Assembly (NCBI GenBank): GCA_021464415.1
Contig: CM038465.1
Span: 80,882,919-80,946,918, forward strand
Source: Lonicera japonica
Lineage: Eukaryota; Streptophyta; Magnoliopsida; Dipsacales; Caprifoliaceae
Reading direction: 5' to 3'
Length of the DNA stretch: 64,000 nucleotides
Part shown: positions 1 to 9,925 of the stretch, piece by piece
How positions within the stretch are numbered: position 1 is the stretch's first letter
Layout: every line of letters starts with the position of its first letter
Program-made: the position numbers and the translations under genes
Notes under the pieces: generated by a model
Database searches by the model: none
Seen by the model: only the letters and a program-made list of their open reading frames with translations
What the model was told of the DNA's origin: nothing

Positions 1-1280
1 ATCCAATATTGACATATATGTGCGAGGGTTTCTAACTTAATTAGTCTATGTTTAAAGGAATAAAAAGATGGGTTTTGATTTTTTCTAAGGAATAAAAGAA
101 ACGAAGAGAGTGACAATTTAATAAAACGGCGTTTATCATAATGTTATAAAAAACGGCAAAGTTTATTTTAACTAGTTTAGTGCACTGTTTTGATCTCAAC
201 CATCAGTACCCAAGATGTAATCGACTCTATAGTAGAGTTATTTCGATGACTCTAGAGAATCTCAATCCTATTGATGTGTTAATAAATTGGTGTATTGTAA
301 CTGACTTATATATACTTTGGATATCATATATTATTATATTTGCTATGTTTTTAGTGCTTATCAGGTGCTCTTAATTTAATGGAGAAAGTTGACTTTTGAA
401 TGGAGTAATTCGGAATTAAGATGGAAAAGTTATGGCAAACATAAAATTTAAATGAAGAAGCGCACCAACATTCAGGCTAAAAAATACCTATATTTATAGG
501 GTTAAAATTATAATAGAAATAAGAAAAAAAGATAAATATAATTATATATATATATATACAAGAAAACTAAATTATATTTGACAAAAAACGTGTATATGTA
601 TATGTATGCTAAGTGCTAAAACTGATATACATAAAGATCGATCTTTAGCCAAGACTTTGTATACAAACTGCTATTAAATGTCAGATGTGAGAATTGATCG
701 CGCCAAATGAAATACCAACTTGTATTTATAATTATAAAAAAATCATAGTTTCAAGTGAGAGACACCCCTCCCTACGTCCCACCCTAATTACGGTCTTGGT
801 CTTAATCTGCTTAATTTATTTGGTACACGTACACATATACACATATATACATGTACTAATATACATTGATGTTACACAGTGCTACTTGACATTTTCTATA
901 TATCTTGTAAAGTAAGAATATGCATTTGATAAATATTAATCTTAAGACATATTGATTATTTTCTGAATATATTGCCCCTATTACGTAGAAAAATTGAAAA
1001 CTATTTTTTTTATTTTCTACCAAAAAGTTAACTTTACTAGCACACTTCTCAAAATTTACTTCACTTTACATTTTATAAAACAAGATCTATTGTGACTATT
1101 TTTTGATTTTTTTTCATGAGATTTTTTGAATTGATTGAAAAAAATTCCAACAAAAACCAAATTTAACTTTTCAACCTACTTTCAGAATTCCTAACAAAAA
1201 ATCTCAAAAACTCAATTAAAAAACTTCACCAAACAAGGCCATTACCTTTCAATTAAACTTGTTTATTTTGAATTTTTTTA
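1..1280. other. AT-rich intergenic region, no gene seen
   Basis: No reading frame here resembles a known protein; the longest are about 70 codons and low in complexity. There are short AT microsatellites (about 541-558) and GTATAT-type runs (about 592-607). I see no RNA gene or clear transposon end. Confidence 0.6.
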
Positions 1281-1503
1281 GTGCATAAATATATTCATAA
1301 TGTTTTTTCTTTCATGTGTTTTAGTTGCATAGTAAAATTCACATTGACAATTCCTAAATCACTGAATCATAACTACTTCATTTGCATAATAAAATTCACA
1401 TTGACAAGTACTCCATACTCCTTATATGTATACCAAAATGACCAACAAATGGAAAATTTTCATAAAAAATCATAGGTTTGTGAGGATGTATGTCAACAAT
1501 CAT

Positions 1504-1884
1504 TTCACTTAATTAATAACGTTTGTAACAATTAATTCACTTAATTAATAACGTTTACAACAATAATGAAACTGATCGATTGAATTACAAATAATAACAA
1601 TACAACATCAATTATATGAAAGACAGGCTATACCCGATTTTAATTCCTAAATAATATATCCATATGTGTCCATGTCATTAATTACCACATTGATGTAATG
1701 ATTTTAAGTGATTCAATAATTGTCAATGTGAATTTTCTTTTATGCGTGAGTGACAGGGAGACAATCATAACTACTTCATTTCATGCTTTTAGTTGCATAA
1801 TAAAATTCATATTGATAATTATTGAATCACATAAAATAATTACATCTATGTGGTAATTAATGACATGGACACACATCCATATAT
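1504..1884. repeat. Short tandem duplication followed by a large inverted repeat
   Basis: A word beginning TTCACTTAATTAATAACG occurs at 1504 and again at 1536 (period 32). Further on, 1656-1745 and 1795-1884 are inverted copies of each other, each carrying CATGTCATTAATTACCACAT or its complement, separated by about 50 bp. Parts of the same arm recur at 1290-1410 (AAAATTCACATTGACAA, twice). This looks like a decayed foldback transposon, but I cannot fix its ends or class. Confidence 0.55.
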
Positions 1885-2084
1885 TAATTACCACATTGAT
1901 AATATATATATATATATATATATCTTAAAAAGGTTCAACGAAAATAATTGAAGAATGCTTGGGTCGTACTGGTTCTGACATTGGAGGAGTGAAACGAAAC
2001 AAAGTAAATGACTTTAACGTACATTATACAATTAACATAAACTACTATTATTTTGTGTCAAAAATAAATAAACGGGATATTGAA

Positions 2085-2710
2085 AAATATAGTTTTTTTA
2101 AAAAAGTTTTTTTGTAAAAAATATAAAGAATAATATTTTTATAAATTAAGGGCATGTATTTGACCAAATTCTAAAAAGAGTTGCAAAGTTAACTTTGTAA
2201 TAAATTTTTAAATTATAATTTTTTTATGAAATCATGTAAAATTAAGCTTGCACTACATACTTTTTAGCATATTATTATAAATAAATATTTAATTCTTTAG
2301 AATAATTTAAAAAATTACATATTCAAAACTTATTTATTAATAAAATGCACATAATAATTTTTTTCAGAGTTATGCAAAGTTAAGTTTACAGTCCTTATTT
2401 TCTAAAATATTACTTTGTATTTGTATTTATTTAATGTTATTTTATAGTTTTATGAATGAAACATAACAGTATAATTGTTAAAAAATATATACACATCATG
2501 CAAAACAAATTTGCATTATTTTTTTTTATTGCAAAGTTAAGTTTGCACAAAATAAAATTTTAAACAAAGTTAAATTTATACTCAATCAAAACTCTTATTT
2601 TAAAATATAATTGATAAATATATCCTTATTTAAGAATAATAATAATATTTAAATTTTTATTTTTTAAAAAATATTATTTATTAATTTTTTTACAAAAAAT
2701 ATTATAGCGC
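2085..2710. mobile_element. Degenerate AT-rich foldback element with internal GCAAAGTTAA repeats
   Basis: The left part (about 2085-2150) and the right part (about 2640-2710) are loosely inverted copies built from TTTTTTGTAAAAAATAT-like sequence, which suggests a MITE. Inside, the word GCAAAGTTAA or a variant recurs at about 2182, 2373, 2531 and 2565, mostly followed by a near-inverted half. No target duplication was found, so the boundaries are approximate. Confidence 0.4.
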
Positions 2711-2767
2711 AAAACATTTATGTTTAATTTCTAAAAACAAACCACTATTTAAATGATATAAGTATAT

Positions 2768-3173
2768 AGGGAGCATATCTCATACGGATTACTATTCACG
2801 GACCATCCGTACGGATTGGTCCGTTTGGCATGCTTTCCGATGAAATTTTTCGATGAAATTTGGTGGGGATGTTCTTCAATGTGTGTAGAACATCTCCACC
2901 AAATTTCATCGAAAAATTCAATCGGGAAGTGGGTTAACTACATGATTGAAAAATATTGGATTTTATATATCTATTTTTGGACCAATATTTTTCAATCATG
3001 TAGTTAACCGACTTCCCGATTGAATTTTTCGATGAAATTTGGTGGAGATGTTCTACACACATTGAAGAACATCCCTACCAAATTTCATCGAAAAATTCTA
3101 TCGAAAAACGTACCAAACGGACCAATCCATACAGATAATCCGTGAACAGTAATCCGCATGAGATATTTGCCCT
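2768..3173. mobile_element. 406-bp foldback MITE, Mutator- or hAT-like
   Basis: The element is almost entirely two inverted arms of about 192 bp (2768-2959 and 2982-3173) around a 22-bp loop. It starts AGGGAGCATATCTCAT and ends with the near-complement of AGGGCAAATATCTCAT. It is flanked on both sides by AAGTATAT (8 bp), or by TAAGTATAT (9 bp) if the terminal T is counted as target. An 8-bp duplication would suit hAT and 9 bp would suit Mutator; the long inverted arms favour a non-autonomous Mutator-like (TIR-MULE) element. It has no coding sequence. Related single arms, more diverged, occur near 6820-6930, 18080-18180 and 20880-21010. Confidence 0.8.
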
Positions 3174-4560
3174 AAGTATATATACACATATATTTCATAC
3201 AAAATTCCTTGATAAGCCCAAAAAAAAAACATGTGATGTGTAATAAATGGTGTTGTGACAATTATGTCAGTGGTAGGTTTACCAGCAGATGACCATATGG
3301 GCTGGAAAAAAAACAAAAAAACAATCAATTATATGTAAACACACACAGTATTGTCCCCACATGAAACGGCACTTTCCCATAGTGGCTTTCCCTATGCCAT
3401 TTTTCTTTTGGTTCAATTTACTTGGTTTTGTTGGTTGGAAGGGCACCATATATGAGAAAAAAAGCTCATGCTTTTTTATTAATTTTACTTAATTCAAGTC
3501 ATGCTTTTTTATTTCAAGACTTTCCTTTGATTCGATTTGATTTAAACTAATTACACTTGTTTTCAAATAACTAAAGGATGAATCTCATCAATTTCTACAT
3601 TAAGTTAGAAAAAATAGAAAAAGAATATTCGCATTCAAAAATCTTTTCCGTCAAATATAATTTTAATATAAACTTTAAATTATTTAGAGTGCGAAGTAGT
3701 TTTTAGCCAACACTTACTGCTTTATAGTAAAGCTATTGCAAATAAAATTAACTTATTTAATCATCCAATTTTATATACATTGTTGGAGATGTTACAAAGA
3801 TACTAATAATTATTCACAGTCTTTTTCACATATTCATTTGTCATTAAAAAAAAAGAACTAATCAGTTTGAGTAAAAGCTTCAAATATACTAGTCAAAGAC
3901 TGATGAATGAGTAATACAAACTCACTAACATACTTAAGGATCCCATAAGAGTTAAAACAAAAAAAAAACAAACACACACACTCACATATATGATTCTATA
4001 CATAAATCATAAATAATCACATCAAATTAACTACGAGATATACCATATTATCAACGAGTAATTTGTTGATTATATTCGAGTCTTTTTATTTATACTAGTT
4101 ATGGGTGACAAAAAAGTCAGCTGGGGCTACAAGATAAAATTCTTCGCATAAATAAATACACCGTTAATATACAATATAAGTATATAATTAGTTAATATAC
4201 AAAACCATTCACACTTTTACGGCTAGTATACAATGTAAGTATATAATTAATTCATAACCAAAAGATCAAATAGAGGATGACTTTTTGAGTAAAATAAACA
4301 TTTTTAACCAAAAGATCAAATAGAGCGGTACGTATTTTGACTAAAAAAGTAATTGATTAAAGTGTACAAACTCACATCATTCACGCTTAGACCGGAAAAA
4401 GTACGATCTTGAGTGGAATAATCAACCAAAAAGCGAAGAGGGTATAATTATAACTCAAAAAAATAAAATAAAATTAGACTACAATTTACTGTAATCAATT
4501 CATAAAAGTGTAAAGTATAAAACACATAGTATTATAATATAAAAAAATAAGAATTAATAT
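3174..4560. other. Intergenic region with weak duplications, no gene
   Basis: There is no supported gene. Short direct duplications are visible at 4163-4320, where ACAATATAAGTATATAATTA has a near copy and ACCAAAAGATCAAATAGAG occurs twice (about 4258 and 4308). Confidence 0.5.
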
Positions 4561-4564
4561 TATT

Positions 4565-4900
4565 AACCTTAAGGCCAAATTTAGTACGATTTTAGCTATA
4601 AAAAAGATAGAGTAGTTTATAAATCAAATTATTAAAAAAAGAACTATATACAATAATAAGGATTAAATTGACTATAATAAATATTACTAGCGAAAAGGCA
4701 AAATAAAAGTCAAACATAGTAAGATTTTAACTATTAAAAATAGATTAGTTAGAAAATCAAATCATTAGCTATAAAAAATTAAAATTTAATATTATTAACT
4801 TAAATATCAAATAAAGTACGATTTTAACTATAATAAAATAGAGAAGTATATATATAAATCAAATTATTTAAAACCAAAAGTGAAGACAATAAAATTATTA
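4565..4900. repeat. Degenerate tandem repeat, about 3 copies of roughly 100-140 bp
   Basis: Three related units each contain GTACGATTTTA or GTAAGATTTTAACTAT, then a run with AAATAGA, then AAATCAAATTATT or a variant (starting near 4580, 4718 and 4815). The copies have diverged and differ in length. No coding potential was seen. Confidence 0.5.
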
Positions 4901-4961
4901 TTAACAGACAAAGTATAGAAGGTAGACTCGGCCAAATATATTTTGAATTCCAATAGTATAA

Positions 4962-5460
4962 GAGCGTATCTAGCCAGTGGTTGTATAAATATTAAAGTAT
5001 AAATTTAATATATCAATTCAATTTTACATAAAAATTGAAGTATAAAAAAATTTGTACTTCATTGGTAATTTTGCTAACTTTTATGTAAAATTTGAAATAA
5101 CTAATAAAATACCAACATATGTTAAATGTCGATTTTTGCAATTTAATAGTATTTTTTCTTGAATTTTTTTATACATAGTTTTATTATAGTAATGGATCTT
5201 GTTTTGTAACTCTTTTTTAAATAAATTTCAAATATGTTTTTTTTTATTAAAATATATATTTTATATTAGAAATTGTCACATTTTAAAGTTTCATAAAAAA
5301 TCTAAAGATAGAGAATGCTGATGTGGTAATACAAATTGGAGGTGTATTTTATACATTTGTTTTACATAAAATGCAAATTTAAAAGACTGGAGATGAAATA
5401 TTTTACAAATTGTGTAAATTTTAAACAAAACAAAATTATAGAAGCCTGTTGGAGATGCTC
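4962..5460. mobile_element. PIF/Harbinger-type MITE (array 1, element 1)
   Basis: A TAA at 4959-4961 precedes GAGCGTATCTAGCCAGTGG, and the far end is the complement of GAGCATCTCCAACAGG, followed by TAA at 5461-5463. A 3-bp TAA/TTA duplication with imperfect terminal inverted repeats is typical of PIF/Harbinger (Tourist) elements. It has no coding sequence. An internal ATGGATCTTGTTTTG (about 5192) is the complement of a module shared by several elements in this window. Confidence 0.65.
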
Positions 5461-5463
5461 TAA

Positions 5464-6026
5464 GACCAACTTCAACGGTATAATAAATTTTGGTCTTATG
5501 TAAAGTTTAAACAACTTGTAAAAATGTTAGTCTCCCGCAATCTTCTAAAATATAAGTTGTGTAAGTGCATTTCCAACGGTAGTGTAAAAAATAATGTGTA
5601 AATCCTATGTGTCAATATATTTTTACACAACAAATGAAGTTTTTTTAAAATATGCTCCAATGATACATTTGTAAATCTTGTGTAAAATTTTGATAGAATC
5701 AATAAGATAGCAACAAATATTATATTGTAATTATTTATTAAATTGTTTTTATAAATAATTTTATAATCATAATGGATCGTGTGTTATTCGTCTTGATAAT
5801 TAAATTTCACATATACAATTTTTATTAATTTTCATGATTTATATTAAAAATTAATATTTAAGGTTGTATGAAAAATTTGAGGACAAATAAAGGTGACATG
5901 GTAGTGTAAATTAGATGTGTACAAATTCTACTTGTCCAAGTATCTTAAAATATTGGAGACAAAAACTTTAACAAATTGTATACATTTTTCGCAAAACAAC
6001 AATTTACAGCTCTATTAGAGATGATC
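5464..6026. mobile_element. PIF/Harbinger-type MITE (array 1, element 2), possibly nested
   Basis: It abuts the previous element through the same TAA (5461-5463) and ends before TAA at 6027-6029. The termini GACCAACTTCAACGG and, on the complement, GATCATCTCTAATAG are imperfectly inverted. A second plausible 5' end, TAA then GTGCATTTCCAACGG, lies at 5562-5579, so one element may be nested in another. No coding sequence was seen. Confidence 0.5.
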
Positions 6027-6029
6027 TAA

Positions 6030-6412
6030 AATGGCTGTGTAAATTACACCCCCAATTTACAACGTCAAGTTACCTCTGGCTCTCCTCGAAGTTTTTAATA
6101 CAACTTTAAAATATAATAACTTTTAATATGAATCATGAAAATTAATAAAAATTGCATATGTGAAATATAGTCATCAAGATCAATGAAACAAGATCCATTG
6201 TGATCATAAAATTATTTATATAAAATTCAACAAAATTTTTGGAAAATGCATCTAACATATATCGATATCATATTGGTTATTCAAATTTTACATAAAGAGT
6301 TTACAAAATTACTACTGGTGTATATTTTGTTTTTAGACTTCAAATTTTATATAAATATAAGTTGACACGTATGTTTTAAACATTAATTTTTACACTACTG
6401 CTACATATGCTC
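6030..6412. mobile_element. PIF/Harbinger-type MITE (array 1, element 3)
   Basis: It lies between TAA at 6027-6029 and TAA at 6413-6415. The right end is the complement of GAGCATATGTAGCAGTAG. The left end is less well preserved (AATGGCTGTGTAAATTAC). An internal ATCAAGATCAATGAAACAAG at about 6173 is the module shared with other elements here. Assignment as a separate element rests mainly on the flanking TAA and the right terminus. Confidence 0.45.
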
Positions 6413-6415
6413 TAA

Positions 6416-8280
6416 TGGTAGACAAATAAAATAGAGACCAAGGAACACATAAAGTAGAGTTTCAATTAGTTTGAAATCTTGTTAAAAGTATCCTGTTCAA
6501 ACCAATTAAGAGACATATTTGTTCATAAAATATATATATATAAATATATAAATTTATATATTGTAAAGATAGATCAACTAATTGAAATAGCAGAATTTGG
6601 CTCATTTCTATTATCTTTTAGTACAATTTTGCCTAATGAGATCTAGTTCGAGAATTAAACTGATGATTTTTTTCATAAATTTTGGTAGAAATTATTTGTA
6701 TGATGAGTATATCATCTTCACAAAATTTCATTAGAATATTAAATCTAAAAGTTGGTGAGATGATCATTTAAAATTTTAATGATTAAAAATGAATGTATGT
6801 TCAAATTTTTAATACGCCCACTTTTGGTTTGAATTTTTCGATTAAATTTTGTAGAGATGATCTATTTCATTACAAAGATCATTTATACTAAATTTTATGA
6901 AAAATTTAATCTGTTTAATTCTCAAATTAAATCCAATTAAACATAATTAGATTGAAAAAATAATGGATATAACATACTTTCAAAAGAAAACTTATAGAAA
7001 GCCACGTAGATTCTCACCTAAAGAGAGGAAACAAAATTTAACTCTAATAATATTGACGGTCCTATTTATAGTGATCATCATCAGCCTAGAAAGATATATG
7101 AATAATTTCACTGGTGATTGGAATAATAAATGGATACCATTAAAAAGGTAAGTCCATTTGTTGGATGGAGAGCTAGCGGGTACTTTTTTTTATATAATTC
7201 ATTTCAAAAGCTAGTTTAATTACTACTTTCGTTTCATTAACTGTACGTTTACAATTTTTATTTATTTTTTATCTCACGAGTTCAAAATGTTGAATCATTC
7301 CCATGCTCCACCAAAAGTTTTAAAAGTTTTTAGTTATTTACTTCTAAACCACAACCCATATGTCTTTTTCAATTGCATCTTGGGTTAGGTTGGGGTGTTA
7401 GGGAGCTGAGCACTAAAGTACTTTTCTTTTAACAAAAGAAAATTTGTTATTACCGAACTTTATGTAAGCCGAATTTTTTAAATATAGTTATTGATTTTCA
7501 TTAAGAAAATCTATAAATGGTTTATCAAATTATCCACAAAAGTAGGAAATTGAGGAGGTTATTTAGGAATATATTAATACATATATATATAAACAAACTT
7601 TGATGATCGTTAACATGTGATTGAGAGACGTGAAATCTCATCACGCCATAGCCACTCACTTAAAGATCAATCATATTCACTAGTTTAATAGTTATCATGT
7701 TGTTTTGTGAATTACTAGCAATGGATGTCATTTTCTGCTAAACTTTTGGGTTCAAATTCAAAGGGTTTGCTGATATTAAATTTAGGTACTATCTGTGCAG
7801 TCACGAAAGTAAATATATTTTGTTAATTGGATTCATGGAATAACTCCTTAAGCAGGTTTAGCTAGGGGGTAATCACTCTATCGGGTAATGAGCCGAATGC
7901 TCCCTCGTGGGGGTTTAATTAAGGGTGTCAACCCCATTTATCCTTTTTTTTGTTTTTTTTTTTTTATTTTGAACTAAGAATTAATGTTAATTTGCTTATG
8001 TATTTTGAATTAAATTTCATCGATAGACTCACACTTAATATATTTATTCATAACTTATGATTAAATTTGAATTAATATCTTTTTCTTTGGGATGAAATTA
8101 GTGTACTTTCTGGAAAGGGTGAATATGTGATAGCATATTATTATCCCTATATAGGAGTACATTTTTTCCAGAGCATCTGCATCTTCCACCTTTTTTCCGT
8201 ACTTTTTTTTTTTTTTTTTTTATTATTTTAAACATTTATATTATAAAATATCAAGTTTGATTAAATTTATTTTCAAAAAG
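6416..8280. other. Intergenic region, diverged foldback arms and a SINE-like patch
   Basis: There is no supported gene. Segment 6820-6930 is a diverged copy of the arm found in the foldback element at 2768-3173 (AAATTTTGTAGAGATGATC and similar). A GC-richer patch at 7855-7945 followed by a long T run could be an old SINE: a GGGTTCAAATTC word resembling a pol III box B lies upstream at 7748. I could not define its ends. Confidence 0.4.
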
Positions 8281-8399
8281 TATAAAAATCTAATGATTAA
8301 AAATATACATATTATGGCGTGCATTAACTTTACATCATTGGATGAGCTTTATATACACATGAAGATGTCACATCAAAGTTAAAACACTCACACCAATAA

Positions 8400-8965
8400 T
8401 ATACACACAATAAATTCTCACATTCAAATAATTTTTTCTATATTAAAAATGTCATAACTTAAAATAAAAAATTCAAAATTTAATATTTAAAATCTACTAA
8501 TCAAGATCAATTAAACAAGATCCATCATAATTATAGAATTATGGAAAAAAAATAAAAAATTATTGAGTAACATTTAATACCAGTAATACATACAAAGTAA
8601 ACTCTCACACACCAATAAATATTTTTACATTAAAAATGCCATAACTTAAAATAAAAAATTCAAAATTTAATATTTAAACTCTACTAATCAAGATCAATTA
8701 AATAAGATTCATCTTAAACTAAAAATTTTTATTTTTAATATTTAAAATATTCTAATCAAGAAATTTCATAAAAAATTAATATTTAAATATACTAATCAAG
8801 ATCAATTAAACAAGATCCTTCATGATTATAGAATTATGTAAAAAAAAAATAAGAAAAATTATTGACTAACATTTAACACCAATCATTTTTTCTACATTAA
8901 AAATGTCACAACTTAATAAGAAATTCAAAATTTACTAATCAAGATCAATTAAACGAGATCCATCA
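8400..8965. repeat. Tandemly repeated MITE-internal module, about 4 copies
   Basis: The module ATCAAGATCAATTAAACAAG, usually followed by ATCCATCATGATTATAGAAT, starts near 8500, 8687, 8795 and 8938. It is usually preceded by ACATTAAAAATGTCATAACT and TTCAAAATTTAATATTTAAA. The same sequence forms the centre of the two MITEs at 35038-35566 and 52577-53107, so this is probably a tandemly multiplied or nested relic of that family. No terminal inverted repeats were identified. Confidence 0.6.
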
Positions 8966-9289
8966 TGTGTTCATACATTGATTATTTCAGTATGTCGTTT
9001 TTAGGAGTGTTCACAATATATTAGTCAAAATTTTGAATTATTTTCAAATCATTCCAACAGACGTGATTGAATTATTTTCACATATGAGCTTGAGTTTAAT
9101 TTGTTAAAACCATATTTTGCCGAGATCAAAATAAGATCAAATAATATGATTAAAAGATTCTTTAAAAATTAAAAACAGGTCGGTTCAATCCGGTCTATTT
9201 TTAGTTTTTCTAACATGAAGAAATATTGAACCTAAATTTTCCGATTTGGATTCATCACACGTTATTTCTTTTTATTTTATTATCAGTTC

Positions 9290-9330
9290 TTATTTAATTT
9301 ATCGTGCCGGATGATACGGGTATACCCTAG
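9290..9330 (+). mobile_element. Helitron 3' terminus (fossil)
   Basis: The sequence CGTGCCGGATGATACGGGTA followed by TACCCTAG and then T has the layout of a Helitron 3' end: a short hairpin, then CTAG, then a host T. It closely matches the 3' end of the Helitron at 33038-33682. The hairpin is decayed, and I could not locate a matching 5' TC end. Confidence 0.5.
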
Positions 9331-9649
9331 TATGTGATTAAAGAAAGAAAAATAAATATTTTTTAAATAATATTATAAATATGTGATCACTGTAATCCCT
9401 GAATTAAATAATTTCTCAATATTAACAGCAATCAAAAAAATATATATTCAGTCACTCAAACACCTTCGTTCATTATTTCATTACAAAATTTGCATTCAAA
9501 ACAAACATATGAGTCGACTATACAGTAAGTTTGTCCAAAAAAGAAAAGTACTGTGACAAAAAAATCTTTTTCGACATTAGAATGTTTTTGAAAAAATAAA
9601 AATATATTATAGAATATTGGTACAGTCACATATATTTATATCCAGAGAA

Positions 9650-9819
9650 AACTGATTGAATCTTCAAACGAAATCCAAACCTCCCTTCTTCACACACACT
9701 CCGCCTTCTTCACACACTCACACATTCCGGCGACTTCTCCGACCAATTCCCGGCAAGTTCTTCAGGCTCTTCTAACGAATCGGAAAAGATGAGAATGCCA
9801 TGAGATTCAATCGGCGATC
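9650..9819 (+). promoter_or_regulatory. CYCD1 5' leader with upstream ORFs
   Basis: The sequence just before the CYCD1 start is pyrimidine-rich (TTCTTCACACAC, CCTTCTTCACAC), as is common in plant 5' leaders, and is less AT-rich than its surroundings. It has upstream start codons. ATG at 9789 opens a 4-codon ORF ending at 9803. ATG at 9800 opens a 41-codon ORF in another frame that ends at 9925, inside the cyclin coding region. No TATA box was assigned with confidence. Confidence 0.55.
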
Positions 9820-9925
9820 ATGTCAATCTCGTGCTCCGATTGTTTCTCCGATCTACTTTGCTGCGAGGACTCCGGCGTATTGTGCGGAGAGTTGCCGGAA
9901 TGTTCCTCGGACCTTGAATCTCTGA
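9800..9925 (+). other. Upstream ORF overlapping the CYCD1 start (41 codons)
   Basis: This ORF starts 20 bases before the cyclin ATG, runs in a different frame, and stops at 9923-9925 inside cyclin exon 1. A 4-codon ORF (9789-9803) just upstream overlaps its start by the sequence ATGA. If transcription starts upstream of 9789, scanning ribosomes meet these ATGs first, so they could lower cyclin translation. No peptide conservation can be judged from one sequence. Confidence 0.45.

Noticed and set aside
7748..7970. SINE between 7.7 and 8.0 kb
   Set aside because: A weak box B-like word and a T run are present, but I found no head, no target duplication and no defined ends.
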